Position numbers and translations under genes: made by a program
Notes under the pieces: generated by a model
Told to the model about the DNA's origin: nothing
Seen by the model: only the letters and a program-made list of their open reading frames with translations
Databases searched by the model: none
Part shown: one piece after another, positions 29,422 to 36,594 of the stretch
How positions within the stretch are numbered: position 1 is the stretch's first letter
How the letters are laid out: every line of letters begins with the position of its first letter
Assembly: GCA_009379995.1 (NCBI GenBank)
Contig: WHSR01000059.1
Coordinates: forward strand, 1 to 36,594
Reading direction: 5' to 3'
From: Streptosporangiales bacterium
Lineage (GTDB): Bacteria; Actinomycetota; Actinomycetes; Streptosporangiales; WHSR01
Length of the DNA stretch: 36,594 nt

Positions 29422-31659
29422 ATGGCCATCGGGCTGACCGAGGAGCACGAGGCGCTGCGGGAGTCCGTCCGCGGATGGGTGGAGCGGCACGTTCCCCCGG
29501 AGGCGCGGCGGGCCGCGGGCGATGGAGACACGACGCACGGGCGCAGGCCCGCCTTCTGGTCCGGGCTCGCTGAGCAAGGGCTGCTCGGCCTGCACGTACG
29601 GGAGGAGCACGGCGGCCAGGGCTTCGGGTTGTTGGAGCTCGCGGTGGTGACCGAGGAGCTGGGCCGGACCCTCGTCCCCGGGCCGTTCCTGCCCACGGTG
29701 CTGGCCAGCGCCGTGATCGGCAGGGCGACCGGCGGAGCGTCTCGGCCCGACCTCGGGCTCGCGGACGGGTCCCGTACCGCCGCGGTGGGGCTCGAGGACG
29801 GACTGGCCGCCGAGTCGGACGGGCACGGCGGTCTTCGGGTACGCGGCGAAACCGGCCCGGTGCTCGGTGCCCCGCTCGCCGACGTCCTGGTGCTGCCCGC
29901 GGCTCTCGCCGCGCCGGGCCCCGACGCGCAGGTGTGGTTCGTCGCCGACGCGCACGACCTCACCGTCACCCCGGTGGACGACCTCGACCTCGGCCGCGGG
30001 TCGGGCCGCGTCCGGGCGGAGGACCTCGCCGTTCCCGCCGACCGCGTCCTGACCGGGTTGACCGGCCGTCAGGTCCGGGACATCGCGGCGGTGCTGTTCG
30101 GCGCCGAGGCCGCGGGGATCGCGGCATGGTGCCTTGCCGCGGCGGCCGACTACGCAAAGGTGCGTGAACAGTTCGGCCGGCCGATCGGGCAGTTCCAGGC
30201 GGTCAAGCACCGGTGCGCGGAGATGCTGTTGGAGACCGAGCAGGCCCGGGCGGCAATCTGGGACGCCGCCCGGGCCCTGGACGGCGCTCCGGAGGAGGAG
30301 ACGCGGTTGGCGGCCGCCGTCGCCGGCGTTGTGGGCCCCGACGCGGCCGTGCGCTGCGCGTACGACTGCATCCAGGTCCTCGGCGGCATCGGGTACACGT
30401 GGGAGCACGATGCCCACGTGTATCTGCGTCGTGCGCTGGCGCTCCGGGCGCTTCTCGGCCGTTCCGAGCCGTGGGCGGCGCGGGTCGCGGAGCTGGCCAT
30501 GGCCGGGGTGCGTCGCAGTCTCGAGGTCGAGCTTCCCGCCGGTGCCGAGGGCCTGCGCGACGAGATCCGCGGCGCCACCCGGGAGCTCGCGGCGATGGGC
30601 AACGCGGAGCGGCGGAGGCGGCTCGCGGACGACGGCTGGGTGCTTCCCCACCTGCCGGGGCCGTGGGGCCGGTCGGCCGGGCCGGTCGAGCAGGTCCTCA
30701 TCCAACAGGAGTTCCGCGCGGCCGGCGTCGCACGTCCCGACCTGTTCATCGGCGCCTGGGCCGCGCCGACCCTGGTCCGGTACGGCACCCCCGAGCAGCA
30801 GGAGCGGTTCCTGCCGCCCACCCTGCGCGGCGAGATCACCTGGTGTCAGCTGTTCAGCGAGCCCGGCGCCGGGTCGGACCTCGCCTCCCTGTCCATGCGG
30901 GCGGAACGTGTCGACGGGGGATGGAGGCTGACCGGGCAGAAGATCTGGACCTCGCTCGCCCACGTGGCCGACTGGGCGATCTGCCTCGCCCGCACGGACC
31001 CGGACGCGCCCAAGCACGAGGGCATCACGTACTTCCTCGTCGACATGAAGTCACCTGGCGTCGAGGTCCGCCGGCTCACCGAGATCACCGGCGACGCGCT
31101 CTTCAACGAGGTCTTCCTCGACGGTGTGTTCGTACCCGACGACTGTGTCGTCGGCGAGCCTGGCCAGGGGTGGCGGGTGGCCCGCACAACGCTGGCGAAC
31201 GAGCGGGTTGCGCTGTCCACCGACTGGTCGCTGGCCGGGGTCAAGGAGCTGCTCGATCTGGTGCGGTCGCTGGGTGACCGGCTGCCGCCCGACGCTCGCG
31301 AACGCATCGGCGTACTGGTCTGCGAGAGCCAGACGTTCTCACTGCTCGGCCTGCGCATCACCCTGATGCAGCTGTCCGGCACCGAGCCGGGGCCGACCTC
31401 CAGCGTGCGCAAGCTGCTGGGGATGCGGCACGGCCAGCGGGTGGCGGAGTACGGCTGGTCGCTGCTCGGTCCCGACGGTGTGCTCACGAGCGGGCCGACC
31501 GCGCACTGGCCGCGGCTGTTGCTGGCGGGCAGGGCGCTGTCGATCGGCGGCGGCACCACTGAGATCCAACTCAACATCATCGCCGAGCGCATCCTCGGCC
31601 TGCCGCGCGATCCGGCGCCGGAGACCGCCCACGTGGTCGCCGCCGGGTCGCCCGCGTAG
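29422..31659 (+). CDS. Fused two-domain acyl-CoA dehydrogenase (FadE34-like)
   Basis: A 745-residue single chain made of two tandem acyl-CoA dehydrogenase halves. The first half (about 1-375) runs from LTEEHEALRESVRGWVERHVP to LGGIGYTWEHDAHVYLRRAL; the second (about 376-745) contains WCQLFSEPGAGSDLASL and ends IGGGTTEIQLNIIAERILGLPRD. This layout resembles mycobacterial FadE34/FadE6, which correspond to fused versions of the heterodimeric FadE28-FadE29-type enzymes acting on sterol side chains or other bulky acyl-CoAs. The catalytic Glu expected before GTTEI is Gly in the second half, as in the heterodimeric subunits. GAGAGGTGG precedes ATG. A hairpin at 31667-31696 follows. Confidence 0.88.
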   Translation: MAIGLTEEHEALRESVRGWVERHVPPEARRAAGDGDTTHGRRPAFWSGLAEQGLLGLHVREEHGGQGFGLLELAVVTEELGRTLVPGPFLPTVLASAVIGRATGGASRPDLGLADGSRTAAVGLEDGLAAESDGHGGLRVRGETGPVLGAPLADVLVLPAALAAPGPDAQVWFVADAHDLTVTPVDDLDLGRGSGRVRAEDLAVPADRVLTGLTGRQVRDIAAVLFGAEAAGIAAWCLAAAADYAKVREQFGRPIGQFQAVKHRCAEMLLETEQARAAIWDAARALDGAPEEETRLAAAVAGVVGPDAAVRCAYDCIQVLGGIGYTWEHDAHVYLRRALALRALLGRSEPWAARVAELAMAGVRRSLEVELPAGAEGLRDEIRGATRELAAMGNAERRRRLADDGWVLPHLPGPWGRSAGPVEQVLIQQEFRAAGVARPDLFIGAWAAPTLVRYGTPEQQERFLPPTLRGEITWCQLFSEPGAGSDLASLSMRAERVDGGWRLTGQKIWTSLAHVADWAICLARTDPDAPKHEGITYFLVDMKSPGVEVRRLTEITGDALFNEVFLDGVFVPDDCVVGEPGQGWRVARTTLANERVALSTDWSLAGVKELLDLVRSLGDRLPPDARERIGVLVCESQTFSLLGLRITLMQLSGTEPGPTSSVRKLLGMRHGQRVAEYGWSLLGPDGVLTSGPTAHWPRLLLAGRALSIGGGTTEIQLNIIAERILGLPRDPAPETAHVVAAGSPA

Positions 31660-31666
31660 CCGCCGA

Positions 31667-31696
31667 GTGCGCGCAAGCCGCCCACAAGCCGCGCAC
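31667..31696 (+). terminator. Weak hairpin after the fused acyl-CoA dehydrogenase
   Basis: GTGCGCG (31667-31673) pairs with CGCGCAC (31690-31696), loop 16 nt, beginning 7 bp after the stop codon. No U-tract follows. Confidence 0.35.
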
Positions 31697-31803
31697 AACG
31701 CAGATCCCGGCACGAAATTGGGCGTTCCTCGCGCGGTCGCCGACCCGGAGCGGTAGAACAGGGGCGCGCCGGCCCTACCTAGCCGCAGGGGGTGACCGCC
31801 GGG

Positions 31804-32685
31804 ATGGCTCAGCACACCGGCCCGCCGGGCGGCGGCTCGCGAAGACCTTTATGGCACGACCCCTCGTATGGGCCGCCGCCAGGCCCACCGGTGGCCGGAA
31901 TCCCACCGCCGGGAGCCCCACCGCCGTACGGCGCCGCACCGCTGGCGGCCGGTGAGCCACATCCGCAGCACACCGCGCCGTACCGGCCGTATCAGACGTA
32001 TCGGCGGCCGGGAAGGCGACCCGGCCGCGGGGCTGGAGTGCTGCTCCTCGCCGTGGGTTCGGTGCTGCTGCTCCTCGGGAGCATCGGCGTACCCGTCGGG
32101 CTCGGCATGGCCGACGCGGACCCCGCCCCTGGGCCCATCCGGCCGCGGGACGTTCCTGGGTGGCAGCAGCCGCCCAGGAAGGTGGGCACCAACAGCGCGA
32201 CCTTGCCGGTGGAGGAACTCGGCTGGGAGTCCAGCGGCGAGATCGCGGGAAACCTCACGGTAACGGCGACAGGGGCTGAGTGCGGCGTCCGGCAGATCGT
32301 GTACCGCGGGGGCCTGGGCTGGCGCTGGCCGGCACGGCACGGCCAGTTCTGTCTGGTCCGCGTGACGGCGGAGTGCTCGCCGCCGCGGGGTGAGGACATG
32401 GCGGACTGCAGGCTTCCGCTCGGGCTGCAGACCGCGGTGACCGCGTCCGGAGCGAACGTACGGGTCTTCAACGAGGACGACGGCCGCCCCCTGGACTTCC
32501 TGAACGAGGACGTGGAGGGGTTCCGCCACGGCTCGGTTTACCTGGAGGTCCCGAGCTCGAAGTCCAGCTCGCGGCGGGCGAGCGCGGTGATCCCGTACGA
32601 CGTGCCGCGCGGGGAGGCGGTCAGCGGCCTGATCCTCTACACGGGCTATTTCTCGCGACCGGTGGAGGTGACAGTTGGCCGGTAG
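31804..32685 (+). CDS. Proline-rich membrane-anchored protein of unknown function
   Basis: A 293-residue protein. Residues 1 to about 75 are Pro/Gly/Tyr-rich and basic (PPGPPVAGIPPPGAPPPYG; cytoplasmic). A transmembrane helix spans about 77-100 (GVLLLAVGSVLLLLGSIGVPVG). About 190 residues lie outside, with four cysteines (AECGV, QFCLV, AECSPP, ADCRL) that could form two disulfides. I do not recognise the outer domain; it may be beta-rich and DUF4352-like. ATG at 31804 was chosen because AGGGGGTGA ends 8 nt before it, so the GTG at 31792 lies inside the ribosome binding site. The coding end overlaps the S8 protease start by 11 nt. Confidence 0.7.
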   Translation: MAQHTGPPGGGSRRPLWHDPSYGPPPGPPVAGIPPPGAPPPYGAAPLAAGEPHPQHTAPYRPYQTYRRPGRRPGRGAGVLLLAVGSVLLLLGSIGVPVGLGMADADPAPGPIRPRDVPGWQQPPRKVGTNSATLPVEELGWESSGEIAGNLTVTATGAECGVRQIVYRGGLGWRWPARHGQFCLVRVTAECSPPRGEDMADCRLPLGLQTAVTASGANVRVFNEDDGRPLDFLNEDVEGFRHGSVYLEVPSSKSSSRRASAVIPYDVPRGEAVSGLILYTGYFSRPVEVTVGR

Positions 32686-33943
32686 AGCCCTCTTCGCCTT
32701 CGGCTGGCTTCCGCGGCGGGTGCTGGGCATCGGACTGGCGGCCGCCCTGGCGGTGCCAGCGGTCGTGGTCTCGGCAACCCCGAGCGAGGCGGCGGCGCTG
32801 CCCGCCAGGCAGCTGCCGGCCAAGCCGTGGCGGGCTGGGCAGTGGTATCTCGACACCCTGCAGGTAGCGAAGGCCTGGCAGGTGACGAAGGGACAGGGGG
32901 TGACCGTCGCGGTCATCGACAGCGGGGTGCTCGCCGAGCACCCCGCTCTGCTCGGCCGGGTGCTTCCGGGTGCCGACCTCAACGAGGGCGAGTACTGGAC
33001 AACCGATGATCCCGGTACCCGGGACGGGCAGGGGCACGGCACCGCGATCGCCAGTCTGATCGCCGGCAACGGGGCCGGCGGGTTCTACGGCGTCGCACCG
33101 CAGTCCGCGGTCCTTCCGCTGCAGATTTCGACGAGCTTCTTCGGCGCCGGAGGGTCTCCTCCCGACCCGACGGCGGCGGCGCGCGGCGTCGTCTACGCCG
33201 TCGACCACGGCGCCAAGGTCATCAACCTGGCGTTCGGCGAGGTGGGCGGGGAGTACCTCCACCTCGAGGAGGCGATCGCGTACGCCCAGCGGAAGGGTGT
33301 CGTCGTGGTCGCCGCCGCCGGTAACGAGGGGAAATCGCAGATCATCAACCCGGCCGCCTATCCGGGGGTGATCTCGGTGGGTGCGGTGGGCAGGGACAGG
33401 AGCCGCACCCGGGAGTCGAACTACGGCAAGCGGCTCGCGGTGACCGCGCCCGGCGAGGATCTCCTGATGGCGGCGATCAGGAACGTCGGCGCCTTGGGCC
33501 AGGGCGCTGCGGGCGGTTTCGGTACCTCGCACGGGACCAGCTACGCCACCGGGTTCGTTTCCGGCGTGGTCGCGCTGGTGCGCTCGCGGTACCCGAAGAT
33601 GAGCGCCGAGGAGGTGGTCAACCGCGTGGTACGTTCCGCCACCGACCTCGGGCCGCAGGGCCGGGATGCGGAGTACGGGTTCGGGCTGATCAACGCCGCC
33701 ACCGCGGTGACGGGGAACGTGCCCGAGGCCGCTACCAACCCCCTCGGCAGCATGGCACCTCCGCCGGTGCAGGAGGACGAGGAACCGGGGACGGCTGCCA
33801 TGGGCGCGGCAGTCGTCGCGGGCTCCGGACTTCTCGCCCTTGTGGGGCCGGTGCTGGTGGGGCTCGGCGTCTGGTGGCTCGTTCGGGTCGGGCGACGCCG
33901 CTCCGAACGGGGCCTCTTAACCGGTCCGATCCACAGCAGGTGA
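32675..33943 (+). CDS. Membrane-anchored S8 (subtilisin-like, mycosin-type) serine protease
   Basis: A 422-residue protease. Signal peptide about 1-40; catalytic Asp-82 (VAVIDSGV), His-121 (GQGHGTAIASLIAG), oxyanion Asn-217 (AAAGNEGKSQ) and Ser-289 (GTSHGTSYATGF). A C-terminal transmembrane helix (about 385-407, AVVAGSGLLALVGPVLVGLGVWW) and RVGRRR tail anchor it, as in the MycP proteases of type VII secretion. No other ESX gene is nearby, so it is an orphan. The start is TTG (32675-32677) with GGAGGTGA upstream; it is coupled to the Pro-rich gene, which probably works with it. The last 27 bp are antisense to the TetR remnant. Confidence 0.88.
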   Translation: MAGRALFAFGWLPRRVLGIGLAAALAVPAVVVSATPSEAAALPARQLPAKPWRAGQWYLDTLQVAKAWQVTKGQGVTVAVIDSGVLAEHPALLGRVLPGADLNEGEYWTTDDPGTRDGQGHGTAIASLIAGNGAGGFYGVAPQSAVLPLQISTSFFGAGGSPPDPTAAARGVVYAVDHGAKVINLAFGEVGGEYLHLEEAIAYAQRKGVVVVAAAGNEGKSQIINPAAYPGVISVGAVGRDRSRTRESNYGKRLAVTAPGEDLLMAAIRNVGALGQGAAGGFGTSHGTSYATGFVSGVVALVRSRYPKMSAEEVVNRVVRSATDLGPQGRDAEYGFGLINAATAVTGNVPEAATNPLGSMAPPPVQEDEEPGTAAMGAAVVAGSGLLALVGPVLVGLGVWWLVRVGRRRSERGLLTGPIHSR

Positions 33944-34207
33944 CAGCAGTTCGCTCCGCCCGGCTACCAGCCGTTCGACGAGGGCTTCGGACGCGCGGAC
34001 AGCGACGGCCGCCAGCAGCTCCTCGCGGTCGGCGAAGTGCCGGTAAGGCGCGGCCGCCGCGACGCCCAGCCGGCGGCTCGCCTCGGCCAGCGAGAAACCC
34101 TGGACGCCGCGCTCACGCAGCAGTTCGATCGCGGTGTCGATCAGCGCGGCTCGCAGGTCGCCGTGGTGATAACGGCTCCTCTTGGCCGACCTCGGCGATC
34201 TCCGCAT
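33917..34207 (-). pseudogene. Truncated TetR regulator (DNA-binding domain only)
   Basis: A 96-codon ORF starting with ATG that contains a TetR N-terminal domain: RYHHGDLRAALIDTAIELL, then EASRRLGVAAAAPYRHFADREELL. TetR proteins are normally about 190-220 residues. The ligand-binding domain is missing: the stop lies 27 bp inside the convergent S8 protease gene and downstream sequence is that gene's coding end. It is either a remnant or a short DNA-binding protein without a sensor domain. Confidence 0.7.
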
Positions 34208-34259
34208 GACATCAGCGTAGAGCTCTGGTCGTCGTGGTTCGGGTTGCCGGGTTGGCCGG

Positions 34260-35552
34260 TCAGCCCAGCATGAAGTACCGCAGATAGAGGTAGGGGAACG
34301 CCAGGCCTATCGTCACGGCGGTGGCCACGAGCCCGTACTTGGTGAACTCCCAGAAGCTGATGGGATGGCCGCTCCGGGCGGCGATGCCGAGGACCACGAC
34401 GTTGGCGCTCGCTCCGATCGCCGTGGCGTTGCCGCCCAGGTCTGCCCCCAGGGCAAGGGCCCACCACAGCACCTGTCCGTCTCCCCAACTGGAGTTCCCG
34501 GCGATCAGCTGGGAAACGACAGGGGACATGGCCGCCACGTACGGGATGTTGTCCACGATCCCGGACAGCACGGCCGACATCACGAGGAGGAGGGTCGTCG
34601 CGAGCAGCAATTGGCCGCCCGTGGCCTCGGCGACCAGCTCGGCAAGCCGTTCGATGACACCTACCTTGACGAGGGCGCCGACCATCATGAACAGGCCGGC
34701 GAAGAACAGCAGGGTCTGCCACTCCACGTCGGCCACGTAGGCCCGCGACTCCAGGCCGGTGACCACCACCAGCAGCCCGGCGCCGAGCAGGGCGATGACC
34801 GCCGGCTCCACGTGGGTGATGTGGTGGGTGACGAAGCCGGCGAACACCAGACCCAATACGACGAGGGAGCGCACTAGCAGCCGGCCGTCCTGGATCGCCT
34901 CCCGCTCCTCCAGGCTCATGACCTCATCCATCCGCTCCTGGGTGGTGGTGAAGGAGCCGCGGAACAACCACCGGATCAGTCCGATGAACACCACGAGGGC
35001 GACGACCACGTACGGGGCCAGATGAACGAGGAAATCGTTGAAGGTCAGGTCGGATCGGCTGGCGATGATGATGTTCGGCGGGTCGCCGATCAGCGTCGCC
35101 GTCCCACCGATGTTGGAGGCCATGACCTCGGCGATCAGGTACGGCACCGCCGGGACCCCGAGCCGTTCGCACACCAGCAGCGTGACAGGCGCGATCAGCA
35201 GCACCGTGGTGACGTTGTCCAGCATGGCCGAGGCGACGGCGGTGATGAGGACGAGCAGCACCATCACCCGGAACGGCCGTCCCCGGGCCCGCTTCACCGA
35301 CCAGATGGCGAGGTACTCGAACACGCCGGTGTGCCGGAGCACACTGACGATCACCATCATCCCGAGGAGCAGGAAGATGACGTTCCAGTCGATCCCGGTG
35401 TCCTCGGAGTAGAAGGCGTCGTGGGCGCCGACCACGCCCGCGGCGAGCAGGATCGCCGCGCCGCCGAGGGCGGCCATGGCGCGGTTCAGTCGCTCGGTCG
35501 CGATCAGTACGTACGCGATAGCGAAGACCGCGATCGCCAGTGCGACGCTCAT
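34260..35552 (-). CDS. ArsB/NhaD-type (ion transporter superfamily) permease
   Basis: A 430-residue membrane protein with about 11 transmembrane segments. The two repeat signatures are ASNIGGTATLIGDPPNIIIAS in the first half and ALGADLGGNATAIGASANVV in the second, typical of the ArsB/NhaD/SLC13-like transporters. DNVTTVLLIAPVTLL and SGIVDNIPYVAAMSPVV are the paired membrane-centre motifs. The substrate could be Na+/H+, arsenite or a dicarboxylate. The ATG at 35550-35552 overlaps the stop of the CBS gene (ATGA), so the two proteins are coupled and the CBS protein may control the permease. Confidence 0.88.
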   Translation of the reverse strand: MSVALAIAVFAIAYVLIATERLNRAMAALGGAAILLAAGVVGAHDAFYSEDTGIDWNVIFLLLGMMVIVSVLRHTGVFEYLAIWSVKRARGRPFRVMVLLVLITAVASAMLDNVTTVLLIAPVTLLVCERLGVPAVPYLIAEVMASNIGGTATLIGDPPNIIIASRSDLTFNDFLVHLAPYVVVALVVFIGLIRWLFRGSFTTTQERMDEVMSLEEREAIQDGRLLVRSLVVLGLVFAGFVTHHITHVEPAVIALLGAGLLVVVTGLESRAYVADVEWQTLLFFAGLFMMVGALVKVGVIERLAELVAEATGGQLLLATTLLLVMSAVLSGIVDNIPYVAAMSPVVSQLIAGNSSWGDGQVLWWALALGADLGGNATAIGASANVVVLGIAARSGHPISFWEFTKYGLVATAVTIGLAFPYLYLRYFMLG

Positions 35553-35995
35553 GGCCGGGGAAGGATGAGGTCGAGGAGGTGCGTCGTGGTGATCACACCG
35601 GAAACGCGTTCGTTTTCCACGACCGCGACGAGCGGGCAGCGCAGCCGGGCCATCAGGGCCGCGACCTCGATCACCGTCGCGTCCGGGTCGACCGCCGGCA
35701 GCTCGGTGGGACGGGAGGGGAGAACCTCCCGTACCTTGCGACCCGCCAGCCGAGCCGCTACCCGATCGGCGTGTGCCTCGTCGTAGACCCGGGCGAGCGA
35801 CGGGTCATCCTGGATGTAGCTGGGGATCATAAACCCCAGCACCTGCGAGCCGGGCAGCACCGAGTGCGGCCGGCCGGAGGTATCGGTGACCACGATGCCG
35901 GGGAGCTGGTGGCCGACCAACAGCCGGGCCGCGTCCAGCGCGTCCGCGTCCAGGTTGACCACGGGGTATTCCTCCGCGATGTCACGGGCTCGCAT
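35549..35995 (-). CDS. CBS-domain protein
   Basis: A 148-residue protein consisting of a CBS pair. CBS1 is at about 1-60 (RARDIAEEYPVVNLDADALDAARLLVGHQLPGIVVTD) and CBS2 at about 85-148 (VREVLPSRPTELPAVDPDATVIEVAALMARLRCPLVAVVE, then VSGVITTTHLLDLIL). CBS pairs bind adenosine nucleotides and act as regulatory modules. ATG at 35993-35995 has GAGGG upstream; a GTG 15 nt further upstream is a weaker alternative. It is coupled to the permease, so a gating or energy-sensing role for that carrier is likely but inferred. Confidence 0.85.
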   Translation of the reverse strand: MRARDIAEEYPVVNLDADALDAARLLVGHQLPGIVVTDTSGRPHSVLPGSQVLGFMIPSYIQDDPSLARVYDEAHADRVAARLAGRKVREVLPSRPTELPAVDPDATVIEVAALMARLRCPLVAVVENERVSGVITTTHLLDLILPRP

Positions 35996-36051
35996 GGTTC
36001 GTTCCCTCACTTCGGTGCGATCGGCCGGGCTTCGGTGGCGCGTCTGACCGC

Positions 36052-36186
36052 CTAGGTCGCCGCCTGCGCCTCGAGATCACCCCGACGTAATGGTTCCCGT
36101 GTATCGGCGCGGGCGCGAATCCGCTGGATGCTCTGGTCCTGGGTGAGCCCGTGCGCCTGCCGCGCGGCCACGATGTTCCGTGCGAT
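36052..36186 (-). pseudogene. XRE-type helix-turn-helix remnant with a mutated start
   Basis: The frame reads ARNIVAARQAHGLTQDQ, the first helices of an XRE/Cro HTH, then continues to REPLRRGDLEAQAAT, which resembles the end of the same domain (like REPSRRNLEAIA); about ten residues between are missing. The Shine-Dalgarno AAGGAGGAGC (36192-36201) is intact, but the codon where ATG is expected (36184-36186) reads ATC. This looks like a decayed regulator with a lost start codon and an internal deletion. The rest of the 380-bp gap (35996-36375) holds nothing else I can support except the promoter listed next. Confidence 0.4.
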
Positions 36187-36340
36187 GTGTGGCTCCTCCT
36201 TGGCAGGCAAGCAGCAGGCTTGGCCAGATGATATTGGGAAGAGGCAACGCCGGAACAGACCAGAGCGACGAAGATCGGGATGTTCTTCGCGGTGAGGATG
36301 GGTCGCCCCATCCCGCCTTCCGCGGTACGGGTCCATGGGC

Positions 36341-36375
36341 TTGCTCCGGGCGGGTGGTCCAAGTAGAATTCGAAC
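36341..36375 (+). promoter_or_regulatory. Leaderless promoter of the DUF222/HNH gene
   Basis: -35 TTGCTC (36341-36346), a 17-bp spacer, -10 TAGAAT (36364-36369), then 6 nt to the ATG. Transcription should start at or next to the ATG, which explains the absence of a ribosome binding site. Confidence 0.6.
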
Positions 36376-36594
36376 ATGTGTTCCCCTAGTGAGACGTCCG
36401 TCGCGGGAGCCCTCACGGGCATCCGGCAGGCTCTCACCGTGCTCGCCGGACATGATCCGGCCGGCGCGCCGGTGGCGGCGGTGGCGGAGCAGTTGCGGGA
36501 GCTGCGGGGGTTGATCGACGGCCTGGAGCTGGAGTCGTGTCGGCGGTTGGCGCGGTTCGACGCGGCTCGGGGGTTTGAGGCCGAGGAGGCGCGC
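36376..36594 (+). CDS. DUF222/HNH endonuclease-type protein, N-terminus (partial)
   Basis: The first 73 codons run off the right edge without a stop. The N-terminal helix LRELRGLIDGLELESCRRLARFDAARGFEAEEAR is the start of the DUF222 domain, which usually precedes a C-terminal HNH nuclease in actinobacterial '13E12-like' proteins, often present in many copies. The HNH part is outside the window, so nuclease function cannot be confirmed. It has a leaderless promoter and faces away from the CBS/permease pair. Confidence 0.75.
   Translation, partial: MCSPSETSVAGALTGIRQALTVLAGHDPAGAPVAAVAEQLRELRGLIDGLELESCRRLARFDAARGFEAEEAR

Noticed and set aside
29356..31017. 553-codon minus-strand frame opposite the fused acyl-CoA dehydrogenase
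   Set aside because: Antisense shadow with no motif; the plus-strand product is clearly an acyl-CoA dehydrogenase.
1..36594. tRNA/rRNA genes, CRISPR arrays, transposases, integrases or phage genes
   Set aside because: None was seen on either strand; the repeats found are short palindromes or tandem units without spacer-repeat structure.

Overview
The window is very GC-rich, uses many GTG/TTG starts and is densely packed. It carries typical actinobacterial families: the multifunctional 2-oxoglutarate enzyme Kgd, a mycosin-like S8 protease, a DUF222/HNH protein, zinc-finger anti-sigma factors and a GT4/methyltransferase/toroid-fold cluster. It is almost certainly a chromosomal segment of an actinomycete (Actinomycetota); I cannot name the genus. 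No rRNA, tRNA, CRISPR array, integrase or transposase was seen.

Layout. 1-324: N-terminus of kgd (minus, runs off the window). 499-2869: an acyl-CoA dehydrogenase and a bacterial serpin (both minus). 2932-5048: an operator-like palindrome, a MarR regulator and a coupled 14-TM MFS exporter. 5066-7.6 kb: a GST-type hydroquinone reductase and, divergently, an amidase whose frame has no stop where one is expected. 7.6-11.6 kb: a sigma-like protein with a membrane anchor, an HhH endonuclease-III-like protein and a second amidase. 11.7-13.4 kb: a sodium:solute symporter with its small DUF3311 partner. 13.5-17.1 kb: an ECF sigma - anti-sigma - ABC ATPase - ABC permease operon. 17.2-19.4 kb: KduD and an MFS carrier, convergent. 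19.4-20.7 kb: a ferritin-like (DPS-like) protein, a small ORF interrupted by an in-frame TGA, and a Rieske ferredoxin, all translationally coupled behind a clear promoter. 20.7-22.2 kb: TetR and a VapC toxin with an N-terminally truncated antitoxin. 22.2-25.1 kb: a secreted S33 peptidase and a membrane acyltransferase. 25.1-29.4 kb: a tight cluster of metallo-beta-lactamase, GT4, methyltransferase (CTG start) and toroid-fold protein. 29.4-31.7 kb: a fused two-domain acyl-CoA dehydrogenase. 31.8-33.9 kb: a Pro-rich membrane protein coupled to a membrane-anchored S8 protease. 33.9-36.6 kb: a TetR remnant, a CBS protein coupled to an ArsB/NhaD-type permease, an XRE remnant and the start of a DUF222/HNH gene with a leaderless promoter.

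Points of most interest: (1) the DPS-like/small ORF/Rieske operon, whose middle gene keeps stop-start overlaps at both ends but has a TGA at codon 29; (2) nearly the same 15-bp palindrome, CCGAATCGGATTCGG, placed 17-18 nt upstream of both acyl-CoA dehydrogenase genes 28 kb apart; (3) a CTG start codon for the methyltransferase; (4) a sigma-like protein fused to a transmembrane helix and a Ser/Thr/Pro-rich tail; (5) a dispersed palindromic element present twice. All functional statements rest on motif recognition by eye; no database search was run.
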